The position numbers were made by a program, and so were the translations under genes. Shown in pieces: positions 9,230-20,172 of a DNA stretch of 64,000 nucleotides; position 1 is the stretch's first letter; each line of letters starts with the position of its first letter. The stretch comes from Pseudomonas sp. VD-NE ins. Lineage in GTDB: Bacteria; Pseudomonadota; Gammaproteobacteria; Pseudomonadales; Pseudomonadaceae. The notes below the pieces were generated by a model. That model was not told where the DNA came from and searched no databases. It saw only the letters and a list, made by a program, of their open reading frames with translations. The DNA is taken from the NCBI RefSeq assembly GCF_031882575.1, contig NZ_CP134772.1:1011001-1075000 (forward strand), in the 5' to 3' direction.

Positions 9230-10681
9230 TCAGAAGCCGGTTGGGGTGCGGGTGTGCCAGTCAGTGTTCAACTGATACTGGTGCGCAACGTTGAGCAAAC
9301 GGCCTTCCTGGAAATATGGCGCGAGCAACTGCACGCCCACCGGCAAGCCGTCGACAAAACCGGCCGGCATCGACAGGCCCGGCAGGCCCGCGAGGTTGGC
9401 GGTAATGGTGTAGACGTCTTCCAGATAGGCAGCAACCGGGTCGCTGTTCTTGGCGCCGAGTTTCCAGGCCGGGTTCGGCGTGGTTGGGCCGAGGATGATG
9501 TCGACTTCATTAAAGGCCGCCATGAAATCGTTCTTCACCAGACGACGGATCTTCTGCGCTTTCAGGTAGTAGGCATCGTAGTAACCGGCGGACAGCGCGT
9601 AGGCACCGACCATGATCCGGCGCTGCACTTCCGGGCCGAAGCCTTCGCCACGGGAGCGCTTGTACAGGTCGATCAGGTCTTTCGGTTGCTCGCAGCGATG
9701 ACCGAAACGCACACCGTCGAAACGCGACAGGTTCGACGAGGCCTCTGCCGGCGCGATCACGTAGTACGCAGGAATCGCGTGCTGCATGTTCGGCAGGCTG
9801 ATTTCCTTGATCACGGCACCGAGCTTCTGCAGCTCTTTGATGCTGTTCTGGATCAGCTCGGCGATGCGCGGGTCGAGACCGGCGCTGAAGTATTCCTTCG
9901 GCACGCCGATGCGCAGGCCTTGCAGCGAGTCGCCGAGGCTGGCGGAGTAATCCGGAACCGGCTCATCGATGCTGGTGGAATCGTTCTGATCGAAGCCAGC
10001 CATACCTTGCAACAAAATTGCGCAGTCTTCGGCAGTGCGCGCCAACGGGCCGCCCTGATCAAGGCTGGAGGCGTAAGCGATCATGCCCCAGCGCGAAACG
10101 CGACCGTAGGTCGGTTTCAGGCCGGTGAGGTTGGTGAACGCTGCCGGCTGACGGATCGAACCACCGGTGTCGGTGGCGGTTGCCGCTGGCAACAGACGCG
10201 CGGCAACTGCCGCCGCCGAACCACCGGAGGAACCGCCAGGCACGTGTTCCAGGTTCCACGGGTTTTTCACCGCGCCGTACCAGCTCGACTCGTTGGCCGA
10301 ACCCATGGCGAATTCGTCCATGTTGGTTTTGCCCAGAGTCACGGCGCCGGCAGCGGCCAGTTTCGCGACCACGGTAGCGTCGTACGGCGCTTTGAAGTTG
10401 TCGAGCATCTTCGAGCCGCAGCTGGTGCGAATGCCCTGGGTGCAGAACAGGTCTTTGTGAGCGATCGGCGCACCGAGCAGGGCGCCGCTCTCACCGTTGG
10501 CGCGGCGTGCATCGGCGGCTTTCGCCTGCTCGATGGCCAGCTCTTCGGTGAGGCTGATGAAACTGTTGAGCTGCGGATCGAGCTGGGTGATGCGCGCCAG
10601 CAGGACTTTGGTCAGCTCTTCGGAGGAAAACTTTTTATCGGCGAGACCGCGGGCGATCTCGGCCAGAGTCATTTGATGCAT
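9230..10681 (-). CDS. gatA: Asp-tRNA(Asn)/Glu-tRNA(Gln) amidotransferase subunit A
   Basis: The glutaminase subunit, 483 residues, amidase-signature family. The Ser-cisSer-Lys triad is visible: Lys in [11 protein letters not shown], and the serines in [16 protein letters not shown] and [12 protein letters not shown]. It releases ammonia from glutamine or asparagine for GatB. The start at [13 protein letters not shown] has an AGGGAAAGAG ribosome site about 7 bases upstream; the ATG three codons later is an alternative. The gap to gatC is 16 bases. Confidence 0.98.
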   Translation of the reverse strand: MHQMTLAEIARGLADKKFSSEELTKVLLARITQLDPQLNSFISLTEELAIEQAKAADARRANGESGALLGAPIAHKDLFCTQGIRTSCGSKMLDNFKAPYDATVVAKLAAAGAVTLGKTNMDEFAMGSANESSWYGAVKNPWNLEHVPGGSSGGSAAAVAARLLPAATATDTGGSIRQPAAFTNLTGLKPTYGRVSRWGMIAYASSLDQGGPLARTAEDCAILLQGMAGFDQNDSTSIDEPVPDYSASLGDSLQGLRIGVPKEYFSAGLDPRIAELIQNSIKELQKLGAVIKEISLPNMQHAIPAYYVIAPAEASSNLSRFDGVRFGHRCEQPKDLIDLYKRSRGEGFGPEVQRRIMVGAYALSAGYYDAYYLKAQKIRRLVKNDFMAAFNEVDIILGPTTPNPAWKLGAKNSDPVAAYLEDVYTITANLAGLPGLSMPAGFVDGLPVGVQLLAPYFQEGRLLNVAHQYQLNTDWHTRTPTGF

Positions 10682-10697
10682 TGCAGGCTCTTTCCCT

Positions 10698-10985
10698 TTA
10701 GTCGATGACTTTCGGAACCAGATACAGGCCGTTTTCGACCGCTGGTGCGATGGACTGGTAGGCCTCGCGGTGATTGGTCTCGGTCACAACGTCGGCGCGC
10801 AGGCGCTGACTGGCTTCCAGCGGGTGGGCCAGAGGCTCGATTCCGTCGGTATTAACAGCCTGCATTTCGTCGACCAGACCGAGAATGCTGTTGAGGGCGG
10901 AAGTAATGTGTGGAAGATCGGCATCATTGAGGCCAAGGCAGGCCAGATGAGCGATTTTTTCCACGTCGGAGCGTTCTAGCGCCAT
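10698..10985 (-). CDS. gatC: Asp-tRNA(Asn)/Glu-tRNA(Gln) amidotransferase subunit C
   Basis: A 95-residue GatC, the small subunit that stabilises GatA in the GatCAB complex. Typical features are the N-terminal [13 protein letters not shown] helix, the central [21 protein letters not shown] and the C-terminal [13 protein letters not shown]. It is first in gatCAB and divergent from mreB across a 211-base gap. Confidence 0.97.
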   Translation of the reverse strand: MALERSDVEKIAHLACLGLNDADLPHITSALNSILGLVDEMQAVNTDGIEPLAHPLEASQRLRADVVTETNHREAYQSIAPAVENGLYLVPKVID

Positions 10986-12234
<1,249 letters not shown>

Positions 12235-12264
12235 GTCGCCGATTGCAATACGTGGGTGAGCGCG

Positions 12265-12290
12265 CAGGCAGCACTTTGCAGTGCTGCCTG
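12265..12290 (+). terminator. intercistronic hairpin between mreB and mreC
   Basis: A perfect 11-bp stem, CAGGCAGCACT with its complement, and a TTGC tetraloop lie 30 bases after the mreB stop. Only a weak T-rich tail follows (TTGGCGTTTA), so it may be a leaky terminator or a 3'-end stabiliser that makes MreB more abundant than MreC/MreD. The role is inference. Confidence 0.55.
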
Positions 12291-12362
12291 TTGGCGTTTA
12301 TCTTCTGTCAGTCTTCATCCAGGCCGGTTTGATGCCGTATGAATAAACAGAACATTTGCCTG

Positions 12363-12378
12363 GGAGGAGCGGCTTATT
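12363..12378 (+). promoter_or_regulatory. mreC ribosome binding site and probable ATT start codon
   Basis: GGAGGAG at 12363-12369 is followed after 6 bases by ATT at 12376, in frame with mreC and opening IKPLFAKGPSLG. No ATG, GTG or TTG lies at this spacing. The first TTG downstream (12406) has no ribosome site and would cut off conserved N-terminal residues. Confidence 0.6.
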
Positions 12379-13518
12379 AAACCGCTTTTCGCCAAGGGCC
12401 CTTCGTTGGGCGTGCGCCTGTTGGTGCTGGCCGTGCTGTCGGTCGCGCTGATGGTGGTCGATGCCCGCTTCGACCTGCTCAAGCCTGCGCGCAAACAAGC
12501 GTCGCTGGTGCTGATGGATGCCTATTGGATCACTGACCTGCCCGGACGGCTGTGGGAAGGGATTTCCAGTCAGTTCGGCAGTCGCACCGAGCTTGTCGCC
12601 GAAAACGAAAAACTCAAGACCGAAAACCTGCTGCTGCAGGGCCGCATGCAAAAGCTTGCCGCCCTCACCGAGCAGAACGTTCGGCTGCGCGAGTTGCTCA
12701 ACTCCTCTGCACTGGTCAACGAAAAGGTCGAAGTGGCCGAGTTGATCGGCATGGACCCCAATCCGTTCACCCATCGCATCATCATCAATAAAGGTGAGCG
12801 TGACGGCGTGGTGCTCGGTCAACCGGTGCTCGATGCACGGGGCCTGATGGGGCAGGTGGTCGAATTGATGCCATACACCTCGCGCGTGTTGCTGCTCACT
12901 GACAGCACCCACAGCATTCCCGTGCAGGTCAATCGCAACGGGCTGCGGGCCATTGCCAGCGGCACCGGCAACCCTGAGCGCCTGGAGTTGCGCCACGTCG
13001 CCGACACGGCCGATATCAAGGAAGGCGATCTGCTGGTCAGCTCCGGCCTTGGTCAGCGTTTCCCGGCAGGCTATCCGGTCGCGACGGTGAAGGAAGTGAT
13101 CCACGATTCCGGTCAGCCGTTCGCCATCGTTCGCGCCGTACCGACCGCCGCGCTGAACCGCAGCCGCTACATGTTGCTGGTGTTCAGCGACAACCGCACC
13201 GCCGAAGAGCGTGCCAACGATGCGGCGCAAGCGCAGGAAAATCTTGATGCTTTTGGCGGCGGCCCGATTATTCCGGCCACTGTGCCGAAAACCGTGACCC
13301 CGCCTGCCGCAGCCACTGCGACGCCCGCAACGCCTGCCGCACCGACCGCTGCCGCTAGCGCCACACCGGCCAAACCCGCTGCTGGCAAACCGCCCGCAGC
13401 TGCCAAGCCACCGGCAGCGACGCCGGCGGCGGCCAAACCTCCAGCTGCCCAGCCTGCTGCGCGACCTGCGGCCAAACCGCCAGTCAACGCACCAGCGACA
13501 ACCGGGAGACAAGAATAA
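12376..13518 (+). CDS. mreC: rod-shape-determining protein MreC
   Basis: About 380 residues from the proposed ATT start. A short cytoplasmic end (IKPLFAKGPSLG) is followed by one membrane helix (LLVLAVLSVALMVV), a coiled coil (about residues 70-105, LVAENEKLKTENLLLQGRM) and the periplasmic beta domains that bind PBP2. The last 85 or so residues are a low-complexity Ala/Pro/Lys tail (AAKPPAA-type repeats), as in other Pseudomonas MreC proteins. An alternative is TTG at 12406, giving 370 residues. The stop overlaps the mreD start by one base (TAATG). Confidence 0.95.
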   Translation: MKPLFAKGPSLGVRLLVLAVLSVALMVVDARFDLLKPARKQASLVLMDAYWITDLPGRLWEGISSQFGSRTELVAENEKLKTENLLLQGRMQKLAALTEQNVRLRELLNSSALVNEKVEVAELIGMDPNPFTHRIIINKGERDGVVLGQPVLDARGLMGQVVELMPYTSRVLLLTDSTHSIPVQVNRNGLRAIASGTGNPERLELRHVADTADIKEGDLLVSSGLGQRFPAGYPVATVKEVIHDSGQPFAIVRAVPTAALNRSRYMLLVFSDNRTAEERANDAAQAQENLDAFGGGPIIPATVPKTVTPPAAATATPATPAAPTAAASATPAKPAAGKPPAAAKPPAATPAAAKPPAAQPAARPAAKPPVNAPATTGRQE

Positions 13519-14009
13519 TGGTCGGGGCTACCGCATCGCGTAACGGCTGGATTGTCTGGCTGACGTTTGTTGTCGGCATACTCCTGAGCGTGTCGCCATT
13601 ACCGATTTTCATGGAAATCCTGCGCCCGCTATGGCTGGCCTTGCTCCTGACATTCTGGGCCCTGTATATGCCGCACACGGTGGGCATGGTCACGGCGTTT
13701 TGCCTGGGCCTGGCCGAAGACGTGCTGCAGGGCGATCTGCTCGGTCAGAACGCGCTGATCCTGACCCTGATCACCTTCCTCGTGCTGTCATTGCAACAAC
13801 GCTTGCGAATGTTCCCGATGTGGCAGCAGTGCCTGGTGATTCTGGTGATTTTCGGTCTGGCGCAACTGGTGCAATTGTGGCTCAGTGCCTTGACCGGTAA
13901 CCGTCAGCCTACCCTGGCGCTGGTACTGCCGGCACTGGTCAGCGCCTTGCTCTGGCCTTGGGTCAGCTTTGCCCTACGCGGATTGCGCCGACGCTACAAA
14001 ATCAATTGA
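13518..14009 (+). CDS. mreD: rod-shape-determining protein MreD
   Basis: A 163-residue inner-membrane protein with five or six hydrophobic segments, the usual size of MreD. The segments [16 protein letters not shown] and [20 protein letters not shown] are characteristic. It works with MreC to position the elongasome. Its start shares a base with the mreC stop, so translation is coupled. Confidence 0.95.
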   Translation: MVGATASRNGWIVWLTFVVGILLSVSPLPIFMEILRPLWLALLLTFWALYMPHTVGMVTAFCLGLAEDVLQGDLLGQNALILTLITFLVLSLQQRLRMFPMWQQCLVILVIFGLAQLVQLWLSALTGNRQPTLALVLPALVSALLWPWVSFALRGLRRRYKIN

Positions 14010-14046
14010 GCCGGTGAAGCAGGGCACTGAACAGGGAGATGTTTTG

Positions 14047-14643
14047 ATGAAGCCGCTTTACCTCGCCTCCGGATCGCCGCGTCGACGTGAATTGCTCACG
14101 CAGATCGGCGTTCCGTTCTCCGCCATCAGTGCGGATATCGACGAAACCCCATTCCCCGAAGAATCGCCGTCGACCTATGTCGAGCGTCTGGCGCGCGGCA
14201 AGGCCGAAGCCGGGCGCCGCACCGTCGTGTCCGCTCAGCCATTCTGCGTGCTGGGTGCCGACACTGCCGTGGTGCTGGACGGCAAAATTCTTGGCAAACC
14301 GGTGGACGAAGCCGATGCATGCGCCATGCTGATGATGTTGTCCGGCAAGGAGCATGAAGTGCTCACCGCCATCGCCGTGCTCGAAAACGAGCGCTGCGAG
14401 TCGCGGGTGGTGCGCAGTCTGGTGCGGTTCCGCTTGATCAGCGGTGAAGAAGCTGCCGCTTATTGGGCCAGTGGCGAGCCACGTGATAAGGCTGGTGGTT
14501 ACGGCATTCAGGGGCTCGGCGCAGTGTTTGTCTCGGGGCTCAACGGCAGTTACTCGGCAGTGGTCGGGTTGCCGGTTTGCGAAACCGCAGAACTGTTAGG
14601 CCATTTCGGCATACCCTGTTGGCAAAACCTGAACGCGCAATAA
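14047..14643 (+). CDS. maf: Maf/YhdE nucleoside triphosphate pyrophosphatase
   Basis: A 198-residue Maf-family house-cleaning enzyme that hydrolyses non-canonical or selected NTPs (dTTP/UTP type) to monophosphates. The N-terminal [12 protein letters not shown] loop, [17 protein letters not shown] and the C-terminal [15 protein letters not shown] motif are all present. I chose the ATG at 14047, which has an AGGGAG ribosome site; an upstream in-frame start would add 26 unrelated residues and overlap mreD. It lies between mreD and rng, as in other gammaproteobacteria. Confidence 0.95.
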   Translation: MKPLYLASGSPRRRELLTQIGVPFSAISADIDETPFPEESPSTYVERLARGKAEAGRRTVVSAQPFCVLGADTAVVLDGKILGKPVDEADACAMLMMLSGKEHEVLTAIAVLENERCESRVVRSLVRFRLISGEEAAAYWASGEPRDKAGGYGIQGLGAVFVSGLNGSYSAVVGLPVCETAELLGHFGIPCWQNLNAQ

Positions 14644-14701
14644 GCGTCGTACGAATCCAGATGCGGCCATTATCGTGAACACGCCTGAACGAGATCCTGC
14701 C

Positions 14702-16159
14702 ATGAGTGAAGAGATTCTGATCAACATCACGCCGATGGAGTCGCGCGTGGCGGTGGTCGAAAACGGTGTGCTGCAAGAAGTCCACGTTGAGCGCACGCAA
14801 AAACGCGGAATTGTCGGCAACATCTATAAAGGCAAGATCGTGCGGGTGCTGCCGGGTATGCAGGCTGCGTTTGTCGACATCGGTCTGGACCGTGCGGCAT
14901 TCATTCATGCCGCAGAAATCTCCCTGCGCGAAGGCCCTGCGGTGGAAAGCATCAGTGCGCTGGTGCACGAAGGCCAAAGCCTGGTGGTGCAAGTCACCAA
15001 GGATCCGATTGGCTCCAAAGGTGCGCGGTTGACCACGCAACTGTCGATCCCGTCGCGCTATCTGGTGTACATGCCGCGTACTGCCCACGTCGGCATTTCC
15101 CTGAAAATCGAAGACGAAGCCGAGCGCGAACGACTCAAGCAAGTGGTCAGCGATTGCGTGGCCAAAGAGGGGATCAAAGAGGCGGGTGGTTTCATTCTGC
15201 GCACTGCCGCCGAAGGCGCTGGCGCTGATGAAATTCTCATGGACATCCGTTATCTGCGTCGCCTGTGGGACCAGATCAACGAACAGATCAAAACCATTTC
15301 CGCGCCGAGCGTGATCTACGAAGACCTTGGTCTGGCGCTGCGTACCTTGCGTGATCTGGTCAACCCGAAGATCGAGAAGATCCGCATCGATTCCCGGGAA
15401 ACCTTTCAGAAAACCACGCAGTTCGTCGCTGAACTGATGCCGGAAATCGCCGATCGTCTGGAACATTACCCGGGTGAGCGGCCAATTTTCGACCTCTATG
15501 GCGTCGAAGACGAAATCCAGAAAGCCCTCGAACGCAAGGTGCCGCTGAAATCCGGTGGCTATCTGGTGGTGGATCCGGCGGAAGCCATGACCACCATCGA
15601 TGTGAACACCGGGGCTTTCGTCGGCCATCGCAACCTCGAAGAAACCATCTTCAAGACCAATCTCGAAGCGGCCACTGCGATTGCCCGGCAAATGCGCCTG
15701 CGCAACCTGGGCGGGATCATCATCATCGACTTCATCGACATGGAAGATGAAGAGCACCAACGCCAGGTTTTGCGCACCCTGGAAAAACAGCTGGAACGTG
15801 ATCACGCCAAGACCAACATCATCGGCATCACCGAGTTGGGCCTGGTGCAGATGACGCGCAAGCGTACCCGGGAAAGCCTGGAGCAGGTGCTGTGCGAGCC
15901 GTGCAGCAGCTGTCAGGGGCGCGGCAAACTCAAGACTGCAGAAACCATCTGTTACGAGATTTTCCGCGAGATTCTCCGCGAGGCCCGGGCCTATCAGGCT
16001 GAGGGTTATCGTGTGCTGGCGAACCAGAAAGTGGTCGACCGCCTGCTCGACGAAGAATCCGGTAACGTTGCCGAGCTTGAAGGGTTTATCGGTCGCACCA
16101 TACGCTTCCAGGTGGAAACCATGTATTCCCAGGAACAATACGACGTGGTGCTGCTCTGA
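14702..16159 (+). CDS. rng: ribonuclease G
   Basis: A 485-residue RNase E/G-family endonuclease that matures the 16S rRNA 5' end and takes part in mRNA decay. An S1 domain (about residues 35-125, GNIYKGKIVRVLPGMQAAFVD) precedes the DNase I-like catalytic part with IIIDFIDMEDEEHQ (metal-binding aspartates) and the zinc-link cysteines in CEPCSSCQGRG. It lacks the long C-terminal scaffold of RNase E. The ATG at 14702 (MSEEILINITP) matches family N-termini better than the GTG 9 codons upstream. Confidence 0.97.
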   Translation: MSEEILINITPMESRVAVVENGVLQEVHVERTQKRGIVGNIYKGKIVRVLPGMQAAFVDIGLDRAAFIHAAEISLREGPAVESISALVHEGQSLVVQVTKDPIGSKGARLTTQLSIPSRYLVYMPRTAHVGISLKIEDEAERERLKQVVSDCVAKEGIKEAGGFILRTAAEGAGADEILMDIRYLRRLWDQINEQIKTISAPSVIYEDLGLALRTLRDLVNPKIEKIRIDSRETFQKTTQFVAELMPEIADRLEHYPGERPIFDLYGVEDEIQKALERKVPLKSGGYLVVDPAEAMTTIDVNTGAFVGHRNLEETIFKTNLEAATAIARQMRLRNLGGIIIIDFIDMEDEEHQRQVLRTLEKQLERDHAKTNIIGITELGLVQMTRKRTRESLEQVLCEPCSSCQGRGKLKTAETICYEIFREILREARAYQAEGYRVLANQKVVDRLLDEESGNVAELEGFIGRTIRFQVETMYSQEQYDVVLL

Positions 16160-16234
16160 TCACCTGCTTCACATTTATTCCACCGCGGCTGGCCTCAGCT
16201 TTTCGCAGTATTTTTGCCATGGGAGCCAACTGAC

Positions 16235-19200
16235 ATGGAGCGTCTGACACGCATTCTGGCCATACTCACCCGCTGGGGGCTGGGCCTGTGCGCGTTGGTT
16301 CTGGTGTTGATGGCGTTGTACGTCAGTCTTGGCCGAGAGCTGACCCCGCTGGTGGCCGAATATCGCGCCGACATCGAAGACAAGGCCAGTGCCGCCCTCG
16401 GCATGCCGTTGCAGATCGGCGAGCTGGAAGGCAACTGGAGCGGTTTTGCGCCGATCCTGCTGGCTCACGATGTGATGGTCGGTTCAGGCGCCAATGCGCT
16501 GCGTCTGGATCGGGTGCGGGCGGTGCCGGATCTGTGGGCCAGCCTGTTGGCGCGCGAAGTGCGCATTGCCCACCTTGAACTCAATGGCCTGAAAATCAGC
16601 CTCAAGGAAGCCGAGGACGGCAGTTGGGCGCTGGAAGGTCTGCCGGTACAGAACGATCAGCCGCTCGATCCGCAACAGTTGTTCAATCGCTCGCAAATGA
16701 TTCAGCAACTGTCGGTGCTCGACAGTCAGGTGACCTTGCAACCGCTGGATCACGCGCCGCTGACCCTCACCTATGTCGGCCTCAATCTGAAAACCGGTGC
16801 CAGCCGTCAACGGCTCGATGCGCGTTTGACCTTGCCGGATGGCCAGCCCGTTGCACTGAGCCTGCGCACGCGGATTCGCCCCGAGCAATGGCAGGACAGT
16901 GTGGTGGACGGTTACGCCAGCCTGCCGCAAAGCGACTGGTCGAAGTGGCTGCCGGAGCGTCTGACCCAACAATGGAATTTTTCCGAGATCAAGGCCGGCG
17001 GCGAACTCTGGGTCAATTGGGCCAAGGGCACGCTGCAGAGTGCCGCGTTACGCTTGAATGCTCCGCAACTGACCGGCGCCTATGCCGATCGCAAGCCGAT
17101 CCAGATCAATAATCTGGCGCTTAACGCCTACTACGAGAACAGTGATGAGGGCGCGACCGTTACCCTCGATTCACTGGCGATGAATTTCGGCGAAAACCGT
17201 TGGGAGTCTCATGTACAGCTGAAGCAGACGCGCGCGACCGACAAGGTGGACGAGCTCTGGCACTTGCAGGCGGATCGTCTCGATCTGACTCCGATCACCC
17301 CGTTGCTCAATGCGTTGGGGCCGTTGCCGCAAGGATTCGCTACGGCCGTCGATCATCTGAAGGTCACCGGCGGTCTGCGCAACGTGCTGCTGGATTTTCG
17401 CCCCAACGCCACCGATGGCAACAAATTCAGTTTCGCGACCAACCTGGAAAACGTCGGTTTCGACGCCTATCACGGCGCTCCGGCAGCACGAAACGTCAGC
17501 GGCAGCCTCAGTGGCAACCTCGATGGTGGCGAGTTGCGCATGGACAGCAAGGATTTTGTCCTCCACCTCGACCCGATTTTTGCCAAGCCATGGCAGTACC
17601 TTCAGGCCAACGCACGCCTGACCTGGAAGCTCGATAAAGACGGTTTCACCCTGATCGCTCCGTACCTGAAGGTGCTGGGCGAGGAGGGCAAGATTGCCGG
17701 CGACTTCCTGATTCGCCTGCATTTCGACCATAGCCAGGAAGACTACATGGACCTGCGGGTCGGTCTGGTCGATGGCGACGGTCGCTACACGGCCAAGTAT
17801 TTGCCCGAAGTCCTCAGCCCGGCGCTCGACGAGTGGCTGCGCACGGCAATCCTCAAAGGTGCGGTCGACCAAGGCTTCTTCCAGTATCAGGGCTCGCTGA
17901 GCAAAAATGCCGGTGAGGCCGATCGCAGCATCAGTCTGTTTTTCAAAGTGCACGACGCTGAGCTGGCCTTCCAGCCGGGCTGGCCGCACGTGAGCAAGGT
18001 CAGTGGCGATGTGTTCATCGAAGACAGTGGCGTGCGGATCTGGGCTGACAAGGGCCAGTTGCTCGACACTCAGGTCAGCGATGTCTTCGTCAATATTCCC
18101 CACGTACCGGCCGGGCAACACACGCACATGTATCTCGATGGCGGCTTTGCCGGCGGCCTCGGTGATGGCCTGAAAATTCTTCAGGACGCACCGATCGGCA
18201 CGGGTGAAACCTTTGCCGGTTGGGAAGGCGCGGGAGATCTGCAAGGCAAGCTCAAGCTCGATATCCCGTTGGACAAGGGCGGCGACCAGCCGAAAATCCT
18301 CGTCGATTTCAAAACCGCCAATGCCCGGTTGAAACTGGCGGAGCCGAAGCTGGAGCTGACTCAGCTCAAAGGCGATTTCCGCTTTGATAGCGCCAAGGGG
18401 CTTAGCGGGCAGAATATTACGGCACGGGCGTTCGATAAACCGGTGACTGCGCAGATCTTCGCCGATGGCAGCCCCGGCAAGCTCAAGACCCGGGTCGCCG
18501 CATCCGGTCAGGTCGAAGTGAAGAAACTCACCGACTGGCTGGGCGTGACGCAACCATTGCCGGTTTCCGGAACCATTCCTTATCAATTGCAATTGAATCT
18601 GGACGGTGCCGACAGCCAGTTGATGGTCAGCTCCAGCATGAAAGGTGTGGCGGTAGATTTGCCGGCACCGTTCGGCATGGCGGCTGATGCAGGGCGCGAT
18701 ACCGTGTTCCGCATGACCTTGCAGGGGCAGGAGCGGCGGTATTGGGTCAATTACGACCAGTTGGCCAATTTCACCTTCGCGGCACCGGCGAGCAATTTTG
18801 CCGAGGGTCGCGGCGAATTGTTCCTCGGTGCCGGTGAAGCGGTGCTGCCGGGCGCCAAAGGCTTGCGGGTTCGCGGGGTTCTTTCGGAGCTGGACGTCGC
18901 GCCGTGGCAGGACCTGGTCAACAAATACGCCGGGCAGGATCCGGGCGGCAGCGCCAAGCAATTGCTCAACAGCGCTGATTTCAAGGTCGGCAAGCTCACC
19001 GCATTCGGAACTACGCTGGATCAGGCGTCGGTTCAGGTCGACCGCAAGCCGGGCGCATGGAATCTGGCCCTCGACAGCCAGCAGGCCAAAGGCTCGGCAA
19101 GTCTGCCAGACGCCAAGGGCGTGCCGATTGCGGTCAATCTGCAATACGTGAAACTGCCGGCGCCGGACCCGACGGTTCAGGCTGACGAGAATTCGCCAGA

Positions 19201-20041
19201 CCCGTTGGTGTCGGTTGATCCGACGAAGATTCCGGCGCTGGATATCACGATCAATCAATTGTTTCTGGGGCCGGATCTGGTCGGTGGCTGGTCTTTGAAA
19301 GTGCGACCAACCGCCAAGGGCATCGCTCTGAACAATCTCGACATGGGCCTCAAAGGCATTCTGTTGCAGGGCAATGGCGGCTGGGAAGGTGCGCCGGGAG
19401 CGACCAACAGCTGGTTCAAAGGCCGGATTGGCGGCAAGAATCTCGCCGATGTCCTCAAGGGCTGGGGCTTTGCCCCGAGCGTGACCAGCGAAGAGTTCCA
19501 CATGGACGTCGATGGCCGTTGGCCGGGTTCGCCGGCCTGGCTGGCAACCAAGCGTTTCTCCGGCACGCTCGATGCGTCGCTGAACAAAGGCCAGTTCGTT
19601 GAAGTGGAGGGCGGCGCGCAGGCGTTGCGGGTGTTTGGTCTGCTCAACTTCAACTCCATCGGCCGGCGTTTGCGTCTGGACTTCTCCGATCTGTTCGGCA
19701 AAGGCTTGAGCTACGATCGGGTCAAAGGCCTGCTGGTGGCAAATAACGGTGTGTACGTCACCCGTGAGCCGATTCGCCTGACCGGTCCTTCGAGCAACCT
19801 TGAGCTGGACGGTACGCTGGATCTGGTCGGTGATCAGGTGGACGCCAAGTTGCTGGTGACCTTGCCGGTGACCAACAACCTGCCGATTGCGGCGCTGATC
19901 GTCGGCGCACCGGCGGTCGGCGGCGCGTTGTTCCTGATCGACAAGTTGATCGGTGACCGTGTGGCGCGCTTTGCCAGTGTGAAATACACCGTCAAAGGCC
20001 CATGGAAAGAGCCGAAAATCACCTTCGACAAGCCTTTTTAA
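16235..20041 (+). CDS. yhdP: YhdP-family AsmA-like phospholipid transport protein
   Basis: A 1268-residue member of the AsmA-like/DUF3971 family, the size expected for YhdP. One N-terminal membrane helix (ILTRWGLGLCALVLVLMALY) anchors it in the inner membrane. The rest is a long periplasmic repeated beta structure that ends in the conserved C-terminal module (KGLLVANNGVYVTREPIRL, then TLPVTNNLPIAALIVGAP). With TamB and YdbH, YhdP is thought to bridge the periplasm and carry phospholipid to the outer membrane. The ATG at 16235 has a GGGAGCC site upstream and directly precedes the helix. The gap to rng is 75 bases. Confidence 0.93.
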   Translation: MERLTRILAILTRWGLGLCALVLVLMALYVSLGRELTPLVAEYRADIEDKASAALGMPLQIGELEGNWSGFAPILLAHDVMVGSGANALRLDRVRAVPDLWASLLAREVRIAHLELNGLKISLKEAEDGSWALEGLPVQNDQPLDPQQLFNRSQMIQQLSVLDSQVTLQPLDHAPLTLTYVGLNLKTGASRQRLDARLTLPDGQPVALSLRTRIRPEQWQDSVVDGYASLPQSDWSKWLPERLTQQWNFSEIKAGGELWVNWAKGTLQSAALRLNAPQLTGAYADRKPIQINNLALNAYYENSDEGATVTLDSLAMNFGENRWESHVQLKQTRATDKVDELWHLQADRLDLTPITPLLNALGPLPQGFATAVDHLKVTGGLRNVLLDFRPNATDGNKFSFATNLENVGFDAYHGAPAARNVSGSLSGNLDGGELRMDSKDFVLHLDPIFAKPWQYLQANARLTWKLDKDGFTLIAPYLKVLGEEGKIAGDFLIRLHFDHSQEDYMDLRVGLVDGDGRYTAKYLPEVLSPALDEWLRTAILKGAVDQGFFQYQGSLSKNAGEADRSISLFFKVHDAELAFQPGWPHVSKVSGDVFIEDSGVRIWADKGQLLDTQVSDVFVNIPHVPAGQHTHMYLDGGFAGGLGDGLKILQDAPIGTGETFAGWEGAGDLQGKLKLDIPLDKGGDQPKILVDFKTANARLKLAEPKLELTQLKGDFRFDSAKGLSGQNITARAFDKPVTAQIFADGSPGKLKTRVAASGQVEVKKLTDWLGVTQPLPVSGTIPYQLQLNLDGADSQLMVSSSMKGVAVDLPAPFGMAADAGRDTVFRMTLQGQERRYWVNYDQLANFTFAAPASNFAEGRGELFLGAGEAVLPGAKGLRVRGVLSELDVAPWQDLVNKYAGQDPGGSAKQLLNSADFKVGKLTAFGTTLDQASVQVDRKPGAWNLALDSQQAKGSASLPDAKGVPIAVNLQYVKLPAPDPTVQADENSPDPLVSVDPTKIPALDITINQLFLGPDLVGGWSLKVRPTAKGIALNNLDMGLKGILLQGNGGWEGAPGATNSWFKGRIGGKNLADVLKGWGFAPSVTSEEFHMDVDGRWPGSPAWLATKRFSGTLDASLNKGQFVEVEGGAQALRVFGLLNFNSIGRRLRLDFSDLFGKGLSYDRVKGLLVANNGVYVTREPIRLTGPSSNLELDGTLDLVGDQVDAKLLVTLPVTNNLPIAALIVGAPAVGGALFLIDKLIGDRVARFASVKYTVKGPWKEPKITFDKPF

Positions 20042-20060
20042 CTAGCAGACACTACCCCTG

Positions 20061-20142
20061 GTAGGAGCTGCCGAAGGCTGCGATCTTTTGATTTTGTTTT
20101 TAAGCGCCAGATCAAAAGATCGCAGCCTGCGGCAGCTCCTAC
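20061..20142. repeat. REPIN, class GTAGGAGCTGCCGAAGGCTGCGATC
   Basis: Two inverted arms begin and end with GTAGGAGCTG and its complement and contain GGCTGCGATCTTTTGAT. They surround a short T-rich centre. The class recurs at 28533, 49057, 52206 and 56853 in this window. It lies between yhdP and the nitrilase-family gene. Confidence 0.85.
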
Positions 20143-20172
20143 ACAGTTATGCGCAGATTCCGAGGAGTAGCC

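Noticed and set aside
17171..19501. A 776-codon open frame on the minus strand opposite yhdP
   Set aside because: It is the antisense shadow of a GC-rich gene: no ribosome site, no domain, Arg/Gln/His-rich composition, and the plus-strand frame encodes a full YhdP protein.
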